Source: Echinococcus granulosus (Eukaryota > Platyhelminthes > Cestoda > Cyclophyllidea > Taeniidae). Taken from it: a stretch of DNA of 64,000 nucleotides. The notes beneath the pieces are model-generated. The model searched no databases and had not been told where the DNA came from. It saw only the letters and a list, made by a program, of their open reading frames with translations. The number at the start of each line of letters is the position of its first letter. Positions within the stretch are counted from its first letter, which is position 1. The stretch covers positions 496,568-560,567 of the forward strand of contig NW_020170413.1 of NCBI RefSeq assembly GCF_000524195.1, given 5' to 3'. Position numbers and translations under genes: made by a program. Shown one piece after another: positions 1 to 14,078 of the stretch.

Positions 1-109
1 GAGGATTGGTGGTGTTACACAATGTCAAAAGATATAAATTACAAACGCCTTACAAAAACAAAATTTTTTACAAATGCAGGTCAATTTTGGCCAGACCTTA
101 GGTAAACGT

Positions 110-345
110 TTGAAGGTAGTGTGGTAAGATATTAAAATGTTAAGCCCCATGGAAGGGACGCTTCGAGGGTGCACCACGTTGAGAGGGGAACAAATTAATT
201 CATTCAAATTAATCTCACGAATCCTTCAACTGGCCTCTGACCTCGTTAGTAATTAAATTCTGATTTCCCGCTGGATGCTACGCACTCATTTTGAATTCGC
301 GTATCCACTGCTGCCTCTAAAACAGGCCTCGCTCTTGGATCAGCC
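110..345 (-). repeat. Diverged interspersed repeat, left copy of an inverted pair
   Basis: Read on the minus strand, this stretch matches the plus strand at about 4268-4512 over some 230 bases with scattered substitutions and small indels. Shared blocks include GGATTCGTG, ATTAATTTGAATGAATT, CGTGGTG and TCTTACCACAC. Similarity stops at about 110 on one side and fades beyond 345 on the other, which gives the element approximate ends. No coding capacity or terminal repeat is visible, so it may be a non-autonomous element or an old segmental copy. Confidence 0.65.
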
Positions 346-3300
346 TTAAGCATTTATGTGCGGACACTTTGTGATCGCTTCTCAAGAAAAGAAATTCGCA
401 GCTGTGATTTGGCAGTACTTGTTTTGCTGCCTCTGCGTAACCGTCCGGTCGTTTCAACCTTCACGAGTTTCACTGTGGCGTGGCGTTTGGGTGATACTAA
501 CAGCATGCCAGTCTTTCGGTACTTTGGCAAGTAGTAATGCCTTCCACTCCACCTAAGTTTATTTACGACTTCGGGGAGGGTGTGAGAGGCCACATCGGGA
601 GATGGGCGCCGGCAACTTATCATGTAGATTCTAAAAGTAGACAAGCCAACTGTTATATAGCGCGACTTTTGCTCATCTTCTTGTTTATTAGTAGTGTTGC
701 CAAGGAAAGAACTAGGAGAGCCTAAAATGTCGCGTACAATTGGAACGTGGGGCTAGTGTGCTGCCCCAAACACTATGTCCTCACTAATGGGATCAAAGGA
801 CTAGGCGAAATATGGAAGAAAGGTTTTTGTACCTTTGAAAATGTTGCAATTAAGCAGTATGTGATACAATTGGGACAAACCACTAAAAAGTTCACGGAAG
901 TGAATCACTCCTGATTTTTGGGAAAAATGTCCTTAAAATTTCCTGATTACTAAAGTATTTACCTTGCTCGGAAATCATTCGTTTCACAGCTTCATCAATG
1001 AAATGTATGCATGTTTGGTTGCTTGAATTCACCTATCAGATGACAAGTCGCCGATTTACGCCAATCACGGAGCTCATTGAAGGTCACGGATCTTAAATGT
1101 GGAAACTAACTCCGATCGCCATACAACGCAAACATAAGACGTCTCCCACTAGCTAATACAGAAGCCGTTTCTCACCGCATGTCATTCAATCTGTCAGTCA
1201 GGAAACCAAGCAAAATGCACGGTGCGCTTTTTATAACATACTTGAAAGAAGTGAAAAGCACCTTCTTTTAATAGATGAATTTTGAATTAGACGCCTTCTG
1301 CATCACACTTGACGTCAAACGTCACATTACCCGAAGTTTTAGGTTTTCTACAGGTATATCTTTAATTCCCGTGTTAAATGTTGACACATCTCTGCATTAC
1401 TGGGGAAGGCAGAGGGTCTTTCTCAACTCAAGGCATCTCGTTTGAAAAATCATATCATCAGAATACTTCAAGCAGTTTAAATCCGCTATTTCTAGGTGGT
1501 AAGTCCTGCTACCGCACCACCCCAATCGCCATGCAACAGGTATGACGATCAGATCCTGTGTATTTGGATGCGAGCTAAACACAGTTGTCGAAGCAAGCAA
1601 ACAAATAAGAATCATATCCATCAGGGTCATTGATTGAAGATTTTAATTTTGCGGATTGGAAACGAGGTCTGGGAGGGGGAAACAGAGAGCTACATGCTGT
1701 GTGGGCACGAAATTGAGAGGTCACTTTAATGACAGCGGCAGAATGACATTGCAGACAGTTAAAGGAAAGTCCAGGCTGACATTCTTATTCAAATTCAAAC
1801 AGCCAAAACAGGCGTCAAAATGAGGAGGAGTTGGAAAGCCCATGGGAAATCAAACATCAGCTAAATAACTTGCTTTCCATTAATAATTCAATTTTGTCTT
1901 TCATATTGTAGAAAATAACTTACTATTTAATCATGTCGTATGAACAAACGGAAGGAGAAGGGCACCTAATTTGTTGAAAGGGACTACCTTTTTGTATCTT
2001 CACAGGCACCATAGCTACAAACACCCATTCATGGCACGTCTTATGACCTGCTTATCAGTGGGTTGCAGTTCCATAACCGAGTTGCACTTCTAGAAGGCTT
2101 TAAGGTAAAGGCGAAGACGGAGGTGGGAAATATGCGTCTTCACTGTTATGAAGGTGTGGTCACAAGGAGAAGTAAATGGGACGAAGTCGTAGATCTGCTG
2201 GAATGCGATGATTTGAAATTCAAAGAAGAGAGAGGGTACTACTGGAAACAACCCGTTTGCCATTCTTCACGTCTTGAGTCCCCATGACACGAGGTGCTGT
2301 ACATTTTAGACTGTTTTCTGTCCGTATGTCTGACTGACTAACAGACTACCAAATGACCGGGGATGAAACAGATGTCCGTGAAGAAGGTGAAGAAATTTTG
2401 GGTGATCAGACCGCTGGGGCGACACTTAATGCCTAGTAGACGATCCTTGCTTTTTGTGCCTACATACGGGTGTGTGGATGTGTTTGTAGATGACTTCGGA
2501 GAGGACTTTTCTCAAACAGTTGGCACCGCCAGCCACTTTCTGCTATCCATTCAAGGCACGAGAATATGGAAAAAGAGGCAGGAGAATTGAAAGCCAGCAC
2601 AGCAACTCATACCCCATACCTTATAGCTCACCTTGTACAGCAGGACTTATTCATGGATGGCATATAAGTAGTTCATTATTGAAAAGGTGCTTGAAATCGG
2701 ACGCAGCTTTTGATTCGCTACGTTCATCTATGCCAGCCTGATTGCTTAAAATCACAAGTGGGCTCTTTTTCCTTTACAATTTGTTGGTGACAAGTCGCTT
2801 GTCACTGCTTTGGGTTTAGTAGGAGACAATGCCAAATTCGAGGCCGTTAGGCGGTTCCTCATGAAAAACCCACTTACGTCTGCTACCGACCATGACTGGA
2901 TGTCCATTAAGCATTTCTGATTTTGCACTAAAGTAACAAATTTATTTTTTGAAGTGACAATCAGTCGAGGATCACTGGAGTACATTCAATAAGTCACAAG
3001 GTATCTCATCATTCTCACAATGCTCTTTCTTATAAGAAGAAAATATTTGTGGAGTAATGCAATATCCATAAGAACGCAAGAGATGTGGAAGTGAAGGTGA
3101 GAGGAGTCTGTCACACTAAAAGGCGGTGGTGGTGGTGGAGCTCTCCCTCATGCAAGTGGAACTCTCGTTGCATTACCTCTTTTGAGTCGGTCGCGACTGT
3201 GAGCGAGGACGACTTGTACGCCCTTTCAAGTAGATGCCATTGTATTGTTGAGAGAAGAATACAACTAGGCAACATCGGCATCTGTTCTGAAAGTGCTGAC

Positions 3301-4267
3301 CGATAAGCCTGGAACGGCATTTAACCACAGGCTCGGATTTCCGTGCCATTTATCCCAATTCCACGCGACATCGCGGATGTGGCTGACTTTCGCCGATTTT
3401 ATGACCACTGGTGAGAGTGAAAGTGGAACCATTTACCCTCATGAACGCGAGTCTACTCTTTCATTTTTATGCGCATGCGTGAGCGTGGCTCCTAGGGCCC
3501 TGCCAGACGCAGTAGTCAGGAGATAAAATCTTTAATGAGAATGTTTTTTTGACCGCGCATGCGCGGTGCGGTGCAGTGGGTGACCTACTGGACTAATATG
3601 GTGGAGTGAGTGACGTAGACACATGAATAGTGGAAGGTTCCAGTCCAGTACATCTACGGTATTGGTCTCAGCTACAGCTTTTAGCACTGCAATAACCGGC
3701 TGTCTGGCTCTTGGTAATGCTGATATAGGGTTATCAAGAGGGAAGGAAGGAGAGTACAATGTTCTTAAGTGGAATGTTTGGAAAATAGGGACCATCTGAA
3801 ATTTCAAAGAAGGAAGGCTTTTCTGGGTGTTCAGGGAGCCCCACCAATATTGGATCGTCTGTTGTGATTAGTTTCACACATCTCATCATCACCTTGTTCA
3901 AGAGCTTGCACCCTTGATGTAATAGAAGATATGTGAGGCATTTAACCTACCAACAGTAAACTTTCGTGGAGCAATCGGTCTCGGTAAATGCCTTCCAGTG
4001 GAGACATTTGGGTATTTTTATTATGAGCGCCACCGCTTCCCCATCCAACCGGCTGATTGTACAATCTCCGGATGGTTTTGGTCTGTCCCAATGCCATGAT
4101 GGTGAAGTGGTTGCCTCACCCTTAATGGCAAGCCGATTCCACGGTTTAACGGAAGCGGAATTGCGTTAATCACATAATACGCTCCCCTTTTCCTGTTGAA
4201 AGTGTGTTCATTAGTTTTACATTTCTTGCAAAGTAGTTAAAATTGCCCTCGCCTGGACGAGAGCAAT

Positions 4268-4512
4268 TGGGTAGGCTTAAAGCTGAATCTAGAGAGAGGA
4301 CTGTGCTTGAGGCAATTGTGGATATGCGAATATGAGGTGAGGGTGTAGCATCCTGTTAAAAATCAATTTAATTAATCATGAGGTCAAAGATCAGTTGAGG
4401 GATTCGTGGAATTAATTTGAATGAATTTTGTGCAGCTCCTTTGACCCTTTTCTCGACGTGGTGGACCCCCTAGACCCCCCTTTCATGAGGCCTAATGTTT
4501 TAGTGTCTTACC
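4268..4512 (+). repeat. Diverged interspersed repeat, right copy of an inverted pair
   Basis: This is the plus-strand partner of the minus-strand copy at about 110-345. The alignment runs from the GGCTTAAAGCTGAATC region through GTAGCATCC and the AATTTGAATGAATT block to TCTTACCACACCACC. By eye the match is about three-quarters identical, so the two copies are not a recent duplication. Confidence 0.65.
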
Positions 4513-7500
4513 ACACCACCATCACTCCTTTTCCTGTACACCTGATCAGAAATAAGCTGCACATTTAAAGAATCATGTTCCTGGAAGACATCCGCAATTG
4601 ACATCATTTGACTTTTTGTGACAACGCCAATTTTCTTGCCAGAATGCAGACTTCACAAATGAAAAGAAGTGAGGCGGATCAATGGGAGAGAGGGAATGAT
4701 GGGAACAACTGGTGGTACATTAACTGAATAAACTATATGGCGTGAAGAGGCTGATGTTTCCTAATACCACTGCATCAAAGTCGCTAGTTTTCCAACATCC
4801 TATTAAACACACTTTTAGTTGCAAAAGCATGGAGAGTGAAGTGTCTCGGTGTAATAGATTGATTAAGAAGAAGTGGGACAACGTCATCAACCCTGTTTTG
4901 CCCACAATTCCCGACTAGGGAAAGAAGGAGGCATCAAAACTGCCAGTAGGGATAAGGTCAATCTAAAATCTCTTCCACAACATGCCAGTGACACAGAACT
5001 TGTGTATCCACAGATGTGGCTGACCGGTTTGGAAGCGGCAGCCAGCGTTTAGACCATGACAGTACTTAAACCGTTTCGGCATGCCTGAGCCATCTTATTG
5101 TCATGGAGGTCTCGCCTCGACTGGCCACTTGTGTGATAGTCTTATCCCACCTGCATCATCGGACCTCGTGGGCACTAAGTAAGCCATCAGCATTATAAAC
5201 AAACCCTTTTTTGTACTCTTGAACATCATCCGCCTTGGCCGGTAGTCAAGCCTACCTGTTAATATTACCTGGGTTAAAAATAAATTAAGCTAAATCTGCC
5301 TCCTCTCGAGATTACAAAGTTCGGTGGGGGTCAAGTAGTGGCATCCCCTTGAGTATCCCAAGTTGACCTCAATTTTATTTTTAACCATGAAGAGTACACG
5401 GAAAATGCCTTAAATAGATAAACCACTGAGTTGGTATGATTTAACAAGGCAATGCAAATTGGGAGTGAGTGCTTGGTGACTCCTCTGCTGTCAACTCTGC
5501 TAGACTCAGGCATTCACACTCCCATGGTTCCAACAAATAGCTAACTTTGGAATTGGGGAAACCATGTCCACTGCTGTGTGTACACTCGTCTTTGAGTGAT
5601 CCAGCTCACTTCATATGATCCACCACACTTAAAAAGTCTGTATAAGTACTATTACATAATTTTGATAAATCCTTCGCCGACACATTGATCATACTGCAAA
5701 TCCCACATCTTTCTTGACTTGTCTGTCTATGAGAAGGAAATTGATGTAAAATTGATGCAAAGTGTGTCCCACTACCTTCTATCTTAAATCTTGATTTTGC
5801 TAGTTGAAAGATCAGTCGTGTTTGTAATTTGAGGAGAGTAGCTCAAACGGGAACAGTTTAATGGAGAACAGAATGTGGCAAGGTATTGAGAATGGTTCTA
5901 GCTAGGGCCTTAGCCCTAATCATTGCTTGGTGGTTCGAAAGGAAAGGTGTTTAGCCAAGCGAATCCGCATTAAGTGAACAAGGACCTCCGAGTTGGTGGT
6001 TGGGTGTCAAGCGTGGACAACAACGAGGGTGGTACCTGTAATGGATGGCTGGACCTGCCAAGACTCCGAGCTGCGCGGTTATGAAAGCCACGTCAAATTT
6101 GGTGAAGCACTCGAATCTCCTGGTCTGTAAAAAAGATGGCTAATGGGTAAAACGATGCTATGGAGATACAGCGATAGTTATGCAGGGGTACTTGAGTTAG
6201 GTGAAGGATTGCTTTTGCCTGCAAGTCCCTAACAGCTAAATAGAGTCCAGATTGGCGAATAAGGGAATGTCAAAATCATCTCATAAACCCCTGGAAATCA
6301 CTTTAAACTTTTATTGGAAGGGTGATGTTCCTGCGAGGAGTGATTGGCCACTTATTAGTCCTAATCGTTTCAAAGTCAGTGAATTCGTGTTCAAGAGCAG
6401 TCGACAAGATATACTGTAACGATTTCGCGTTTGCTCTTCATTCACCGTGGTTGTGACTCTCATCCAAGCCCACCTCAACGTCATCAAAACTTTCCCTCAA
6501 GTGGGACTCTGATAACTAAAAACAGGAATGCACCCTCTGGCCTTAACATTTTTTTCACCTCTTCAGCATGGGTGATTTTGGTTCCCATCTTTGCGAGATG
6601 ACGCCTCATCTCTAGCATTTCTGGCAACATTGCACCAGTTCTTTTACACGTTTGGAAGAAATATCGGCACAGAATGCAGCACCAAAACCCAGTAAATTAT
6701 GAAGGATGTCTTCAGTATTGTTACACCCTTTAAATCACGGAATGAGATCAGTTAAGGTTCTAGTGCTGATTTTTTGCGGTTGTGAAAAGCAGTTGCAAGC
6801 TTTACAATATTCAGCCCATTTCATTCCACTGTCGCACCTCATATTCAATATAGTTTTGAACGGAAAAACTTGTACCGATGGTGATTTAAACTTAGTTGAC
6901 ACATAGCGTAATAATTTTGTAGATATTTTACTAGCAGTCTGATGTATTTTAATAAATAATTTCCACTAAGTTTAATTAATTATCTCGCTTGACCATTAGT
7001 CGGTTTATCAATGCAAATACCAACCAAAATATTCTGGCTACTCAATTTAAAGTAGCAAGAACAGCTTTGGCAAATTTTATCCACAGACGTATTTAGAGAA
7101 ATAAACGCACAGATATTATGTAATTACGAGAGAAAAGAAGGAGGCATATGGGCTCCGAGATAAGTGGTATTTTGCCGAAGCCGCATTTGCCAACGACAGG
7201 ATTGACAAGCTTTGCTTACTGGCCGCAAAACTATTATTTGTCATGACGACTATTTAATGCCCCTGAGAAAGGGTAAAATGCTTGAGATAACAGTAAAACT
7301 GCAGAAATGTAGGCTTTTTTCTTAGGTTAATCGGCTTAGCTATACTGAAAAACTTAACTGAGGGTATTTTGCTATTTCGCCACTTTCCCATAAATACCAA
7401 ATAAAAGAGATTATTTATCCGAAAAACGTCGTTATCGCGATAAGGAATCGGTACAATGTTTTAACATTTCTTCAAAATTTGTTATAGTGGTAATCTTTAG

Positions 7501-9146
7501 GGAAATCAGATTAGCAAATGAATCACCTTCCAAACTTAAGGTTCAGAATAAAAGATGAATTTTTATTCATTAATAAAAAATTCCTCTGCGGTTATCACTC
7601 GCCTTGTAAATTGAAAGAACAGCTATCAACTTGCCACCCAGATGCATCCACAAAGTGGCAGACTAAGCTACTACTTGCGGATTTTCGAGACTGCTTGGGT
7701 ACAAACAGGTCTCTCAAACAGATCAAATGCTCCCTTCAGGTTCGTGTATTCTTGAAAGGTGCATTCCAAGGAAATTATCATTCCAGTCCTCCTGACACCA
7801 CACCAGGCACCCTACAGCAGTGCTCGAGAGTTCTAAATTCAATTACGTCTTGGCAATCGCACAATACTTGTACACAACAGAAGGCATTCTTTGGCGCTTG
7901 GGGTTGACAATGGCGATTTCATTCAAGATACAAAGGTTTCCCTAATATTCCCTTCACGGATGCCAAAAAAACATTACCGGCAAAGTTTAGTAAGTAGGAA
8001 GGGAATTGGTAAGCTCTATGCATGGGTGCTCGTTTTCACAGACAGACAGGAAGTGGGATTCGGGAATTGTCGGAGAAGCATTTGTTGTGATTAGGTTGTA
8101 TTCTTCCCCATCACCATCACCATTCTTCGAAATCTGAGTGAGTCGATTGGCAGCACAAAATATTCAGTCTCTAAGCCTATGAAGTGAAGGTGGAAAATTG
8201 GGACAAATCTCAAAGTAGAGGTGCAAACTTGGATGCTCCCTCTAGTTTTTTTACGAAAAAAGCAGAAAACCGTCCCCAGGAATCCTTACTAGAGGTTACC
8301 GCGTGTTCAAGTGCATCTATGAAATCCACTTAAGAATTCTTATTGAAACGAGTTGATATTATTCTTTGACAAGATGAAAACATCTTTTGACGCAATTCAC
8401 CCACCCCACTTATAAAACAAGGTGTCAGTGAAAGCAGTACGGTCTTTTAAGTTTGTTTTATGCAACCCGATTGTTAGCAATTCGGCGCATTGACCTCAAG
8501 ATCCTTCGCCTTCCCGCCTTCCCACCTTCCACACGCACACCCTCTTTCTCCCCTTCCACCCATTATAAATGCCCTTTTCATTTTCCGCAGCCGATTTATT
8601 CCTAATTCTTCTAATTGTTTCACATTCCATTTGTCAGTTTTTGGTAAAGCCTCTTCTGACGGTTGCATCCGCCGAAAACACACATAAATGGAGAGCTGCC
8701 AACTTGGCAGGCATGTGGTGAAGCGCTTGAGTCAACTGCTCGCCGTTTCGCCTTCAGGCATCACAAATCATTGGCCCCCTAGGGTTGGTGTGAATGCCAC
8801 AATTTGGGTTGCTCAGACAGGCGCAAACATCACCATGTCACCCTAACAAGTGTAGTGGTGGGGACGCGCGGTTGTTCAAATTAAACCTGCATTCCACCGA
8901 CCCAACTTTAATGCCACTTGTGGTGGTTATTTGACAAATAATTAAAAAGTCCACCTTGTCGGATAGTGCCATGGTAAAGCGATATTTTAAATTTTTATTA
9001 AAAAAGAAAGCTGAATTAATTTATCATTTACTCCATGGAAGGGGTACACTAAATAAGCGAAAGGTGCTATGTCTTAGGAGTAGAAGTTTTGGAGACATTT
9101 GCTGTGGCACTTGTCACGTATCAGACATCCGTTTGACGTCGTCGGC

Positions 9147-9189
9147 ATGGAAAGCTCACTACCACAGCTTGTCGTAGTGAGCTTTCCAT
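9147..9189. repeat. Perfect 16-bp inverted repeat with 11-nt loop
   Basis: The arms are 9147-9162 (ATGGAAAGCTCACTAC) and its exact reverse complement at 9174-9189. The 11-base spacer starts CACAGC. Pairing does not clearly extend beyond the 16 bp, so the hairpin is shorter than a usual miRNA precursor. It sits in otherwise gene-free DNA. It could be the core of a small foldback element, a structured RNA, or a recent snap-back duplication. Confidence 0.7.
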
Positions 9190-12100
9190 CTGCCTGAACC
9201 ACTCGCGACTCGTTGTAGCAAGTTGGTCTGAATGTGATTTTACAGCCTCGAGTGGCGCGTCTTTCACCAACAGAGTCAACCTTTATTTTCTAGGCACGTC
9301 AAAATGCTACGCCCTCCCACCACACCTTCCTCCGAATGCCATATGACAGGTTTGATGAGTAGACTCTGTACCCTTGGCACTGAGTTAAACCCGCTTCAAT
9401 CGTATTTATCTAGTCGACCATTGACAGGTGATTAGAGTTGACAGTAAATAGCCGAATCAGGATCTGCCAAAAACAACGCAAACTTTTCTGAGCATTTGAT
9501 GGTTCCCAGGATCCCAGCTTTACCTTTTTATTCTCAGCTAAAGTGACTTTTGTGGAGGTCCGTTTACAAAGCATGAAAGACCAAACGGCTACTGAGTTAG
9601 TTCTGCATTTCAGTCCTATATTTGCAGACAAGTGGTGAAAAAGAGAACTCCATCGATTCCTTTTTTGTGTTTCTTTGAAATTTTTAATCTTTATAATTTC
9701 GATAACCTCTTTACTACTGCACTTTGGAGAATATTTCCTAAAAAGATAGTAGACGTTCTTCCTTACTTAAAGCAACTATCAAAAAAGTTAACTATTTGTT
9801 TTGCCATGTGTAGTGACTGTGAAAGCTCATAAGTGATTGCCTTTTGGCAAACACATTCAACCAGAAAGTAATTGGTGTTTTCTCACACAAATACAAGGCC
9901 ATGTTTCACCGCCTTTGCTGTCTCACACTCCATACAGCAGTCTCGTTTGAGTCGCAGTTGTCATCCATCTATGGTTGATTTTATTTGATCTAAATTTCCT
10001 CGAGCTGCCAGCTGGGAGCCATATGTTATCAACTGATTTAATGTCCGGGTATTGCAAGGTGCCACTTGGTAGTGTCCAACATTAATTACGATATTTGCTA
10101 GTTAAATGCAAAATTCCTATTCTACTCCCATTTACTTCTGCGACCCCGGAAATTCTGAAAGCTGCTTCAATCTTACATTTTACTCTACACCAAACCCTCT
10201 GGCTAAAAACAAGATTTACTCTTTAGGTTATCATTTAATAAGGGCCACTTCTGGGTGAGAGGCCCGCTGGGTGGAGCATCACACTTTGTCTGATTATCAA
10301 CTTTCCAAAATCTTGACAAACTTTATGGGAAGAACTTAACAGTAATAAGAACTGCTCTTCAGCTTAAAGCACTACTTTAAACAAGCTGGATCATTCTTAC
10401 TAAAATCGAAACTTCGATGTTTGACTTTCCGAATACGCCTAAATCAGCACTGCGAATCAGAGTTGGGAAATCAGGCCGGGGTACACCACCTACCTTACCG
10501 ACTGGCATTGATTGCTAGTGGTGATTAAATTTCCTAGGTTTCTTCCTGATCCTTCAGGCTTTATGTGCCTTTTTAACCTTCTCCTACATTTATTTCATCT
10601 AACGCGCTGAAAGACATTGTAAAAAACCGGATATAAATGGCAACTACAAATCACATACACAGGGAACTCTCATCTCGAATTAAGTTTACAAAAACTCACT
10701 AAACTTTTTAATCACCTTTAAATTCACCACGAGGTAATATAGAGTATGGGCGTTTAGTAGGCGATGCTATCACTTGAATGAGGTCAAGTTACGTTTTCTG
10801 CGTTCTTCTTGCGACAACAACGGCTTTTGTCTGACTGACGCGCCTGATAAATGGAGTATGACTTCCAAACTTAAGTGATTTAAAACCCCAATAAGTTAGT
10901 GCCTTAAATCAAAACCCAAGTGGACGCAATATAGGGCGTGCTAAATCCTAATTTGTCAACAGTGGGTAGTTTAATGACTAGTCGACTTAGTTTAAAAATG
11001 GGTTAATCGCATTTTAAACGCTACCCCACTATTAACCTGAGCAGATAAACGTTCATCTTTTAACAAAACTGGCCATTTGAGGACATGGGAGGATCAAAAA
11101 CTGACTGACAGACCTACGAAGCGACAAATCACGTTAAGGTTTGCTTCGAACTCTTCGCAAATTGAAGGTTACGCACTTTTAAGCAAAACTTATTGATTAA
11201 AAGCAGAAGAATATCTTCTAGACTATATAGTGGCGGTGACTGACAGCGTATATCTGGTTGTATGGATAAACAATTTTATTTGTGAATTAAAGTCATCCGA
11301 CTTTTTCTAGGTCATTCTAAAATGACCCAAAGTTAAGTTTAGGATAATTCCTATATTGTAAACAAGACATTCTGATCTCTAACATGATAAGAACAGTATG
11401 TTAAGAAGTAGCTGACAAATTTAGCGGTGGAGCTATTAAAACCATATTGCTCAAACTCCTTAAATCTTGTATTCTTACTTATTACAGTTAACACAAATGT
11501 TGTAAAAGTCGACTTTGATTAGCGGTCAACTTGAACGACTAAGAGCTAATAGAATCCTTTAGATAAGCACTCACAAGAGATTACTATTATCAGCTCGAAT
11601 AACTACCGTATCCACCGAAAATCACAGCTATTAACTGTCGCTCATTTTATGTCGTGAAATTCTTTTTCATGCAGTCAAGGGTACTTTGCCATTAGTACAA
11701 CCACACAGCTAATAAACACTCAATTTTAACCATTTATATTAATTGTGGCTATTTAGACTTCCTCGATTCAGCAACTTTCAGTGAGCGATCTTGACCTACC
11801 GACAAGAGTATGGCCTGCAGGGAGTTACACTAGATCTCCTAATGCCACTCCAGTGCCAAGCTGGTTAGTTTCGCAGTTACCTCTAATGGTAGGTAGGCAA
11901 GTAGGCAGGCAGAGCAAACAAAAATGTACATTTTATGCAGGAGAATCATTAAAGCACCACGAGAGCGAGAGAACATGTGTGTGTGTTTACGTGAGATGCT
12001 CCACAGACACCTTCTGTTAGAAGTAATCTGATTATGCAGAAACTTCGGAATCTAGATGTTTGTGGGTTTTGTGCTCTTCTCTGTCGATGTTACCATACAA

Positions 12101-12816
12101 ACCACATCAACTATGGTTGCATGGATGTGTGTGCGCATAAATAGTCATGGCTATGCTACCTTCTCATCCTCTTCTTCCTCACTTTCTTCTCATTCAAGGT
12201 TTTCAGTGATTGAATTGCGATATAAGTCGAGGATTGATAGTAAAACTTTTTTTAATCCTGGATGGCACCTTTAGGGTTTTGAAAAAATTGAAGAGGTTTA
12301 GACATTTTTAGGGGTGACAAGCATTGTTCAGCAATTTGTGCTACTTTTCTGGCTACCTGTCATTTTTAGAAACCTTACATTTATGCTTCTTCGACTTCTT
12401 CGCCGTTGTTATTACTTCTTCTTGGCTGCAGTTTTCCTGTCTTGAAATATAAAATCTATGACTGTTATTGGATAGGTTTGTCACCAAAGTCACAGAAGAT
12501 GGCTAAGTATTTTGGATTTCGAGGATTTATTTTTTTGGATGAAACATTAACAGTTTAGGAATGGTGTACTTAAAGTCATTCATTAATGATTTGGGGAAAA
12601 CTCGGTTTTTCTCCTCAGCTAATGCACTGCCATTGCAACCCACTTCAACATGGTCATAAGGGACTACTGGAACTTGCCTTGTCGAAATGACTGATTTCTC
12701 CGTGATACGCAAACAATGTAAATGTCACTATCCTCAGATCAAGAACATCTTATGACAAAAATTTATTTATGGCGTAATTTGTGACAAATGGTCAGGAGTA
12801 TATGTAAGGTAGTCGA

Positions 12817-12836
12817 GTGTCACGTATATGTGACAC
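12817..12836. repeat. Palindrome GTGTCAC/GTGACAC, copy 1
   Basis: The 20-base near-perfect palindrome has 7-bp perfect arms around a GTATAT centre. Related palindromes occur at 14057-14078 and 60019-60037. The recurrence of the same core in distant non-coding sites suggests a repeat family or a recurrent protein-binding site. No function can be assigned from sequence. Confidence 0.5.
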
Positions 12837-14056
12837 AGGTTTCAAAAGTGTTAATCCCGTTTCCATGATGTACATCTAAAAATTGTCCCATCGTATTTTG
12901 GCTAAATACATCGCTAAATAGTTCCAAAGGCTGAGCAAAGAAAATGACTAAATCTTTTGGGTTTGAAAAGGAAGTCTTACAAACAAGTTTAGGATTGGAA
13001 CGGGATTCTTAAGAGGAAAACAATAGGTTGAAAGGGATAAAATTGATCCCACTCGTCCTCCTCTTCCAACCCTCCTATCCGTCCACTCACTAATCCATCA
13101 GTCTGCCGGCCTCCATGTTCGTCTGTGGCACCGTCTGACTGGTCATCCGTTTGCCTCGGTCTAATCATCGTACAGTTACGGTTGAGCTAATATAATGTAC
13201 CATCAAACACCCTAATTCCGGAGCGGAAATGAGATTTTTTTCATAGGCGCAAATGAACTAGTTATCCTTATTCCCCTATAAAGCCGTCCCACCTTATGGC
13301 ACCCAAGGTAATGGCAGATGACCTGAACTAATTAAGATCTTTCCGCTTTCCTCAGTCCATAAACCAAACCTTTCTCATTGTTTTTTTTTTTCGTATGCAA
13401 ATGGCGATCCTCTCTTGGTGAAGTGAGATGACACAAAGCAGGGATGTTGAGTGCGCATCTTGGGCAAAAAAGAAGTCCTGATTTAATCAGATGACATGCC
13501 AATAACTTAGTTGAGGGAGCCGTGGGGGATGGTAGGGATTTGGAAATGGTTTACTCCTTACGAAAGGCGGGTTAAAAAATCTTAAGAAGGGTGTCCAACG
13601 CGCTTCTAATTCTTCTAGTAATTTTCTTTTAAGCCGCTTCTCTGCTTTTTTGTTTAATGAGAGAACTTAAGAGTTCTTATTAAAAATACAAAATTATAGC
13701 CTCAAGGCTATTCCCATCTTAACTGGTGTCCTTGCATTCGAGGCATATCTGTGGTTGAATGTGCCCTATTTTATGTTAAAAATGTAAGGAAAATCAACTA
13801 AAATTTGGCAAAAACTGTGTTAATTTTACTTTTCTTAAAGGTATTTTTGGTTCTTTTATTAAGTGAGGGTACAAAAGGGAATAGCTTAAAAGAGCATAGA
13901 GACCGCCTCTAAAGGTCTTTGATAATTTTCAATTACTGGGACAAAAACTGAGACAAAGCCAGTTAAAGTAAAATTAAACCTTAGATGCTCTTATATGCTT
14001 TTTTGCAAAAAAAGTTTTTGTGGCTATAAAAGGAGCGGTTAAAATGTTTTAAATTA

Positions 14057-14078
14057 GCGTCACACATATGTGACACGC
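14057..14078. repeat. Palindrome GTCACA-CATATG-TGACAC, copy 2
   Basis: The near-palindrome has a CACATATGTG core flanked by GCG/CGC. The sequence just after it (GATTGGTTG about 15 bases later) resembles the sequence that follows the copy at 60019-60037 (CATTGGTTG). This argues that these two are copies of a longer element rather than coincident palindromes. Confidence 0.5.

Larger units (their letters stand above)
1..9100. other. No supported gene; repeat-bearing non-coding DNA
   Basis: Only scattered short open frames are present, without signal peptides, recognisable domains, or splice-linked neighbours in phase. One 74-codon frame near 2063-2287 and one 129-codon frame at 7518-7907 are the longest; neither has family features and both fit chance in DNA of this composition. 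The visible structure is repeat-like: an inverted repeat pair (about 110-345 and 4268-4512, listed separately), a GGT run near 3124-3139, and AT-rich unique sequence. I see no tRNA box sequences or rRNA. Confidence 0.6.

Noticed and set aside
7518..7907. 129-codon plus-strand open frame
   Set aside because: It has no signal peptide, domain, or in-phase splice partners, and its composition resembles translated non-coding DNA.
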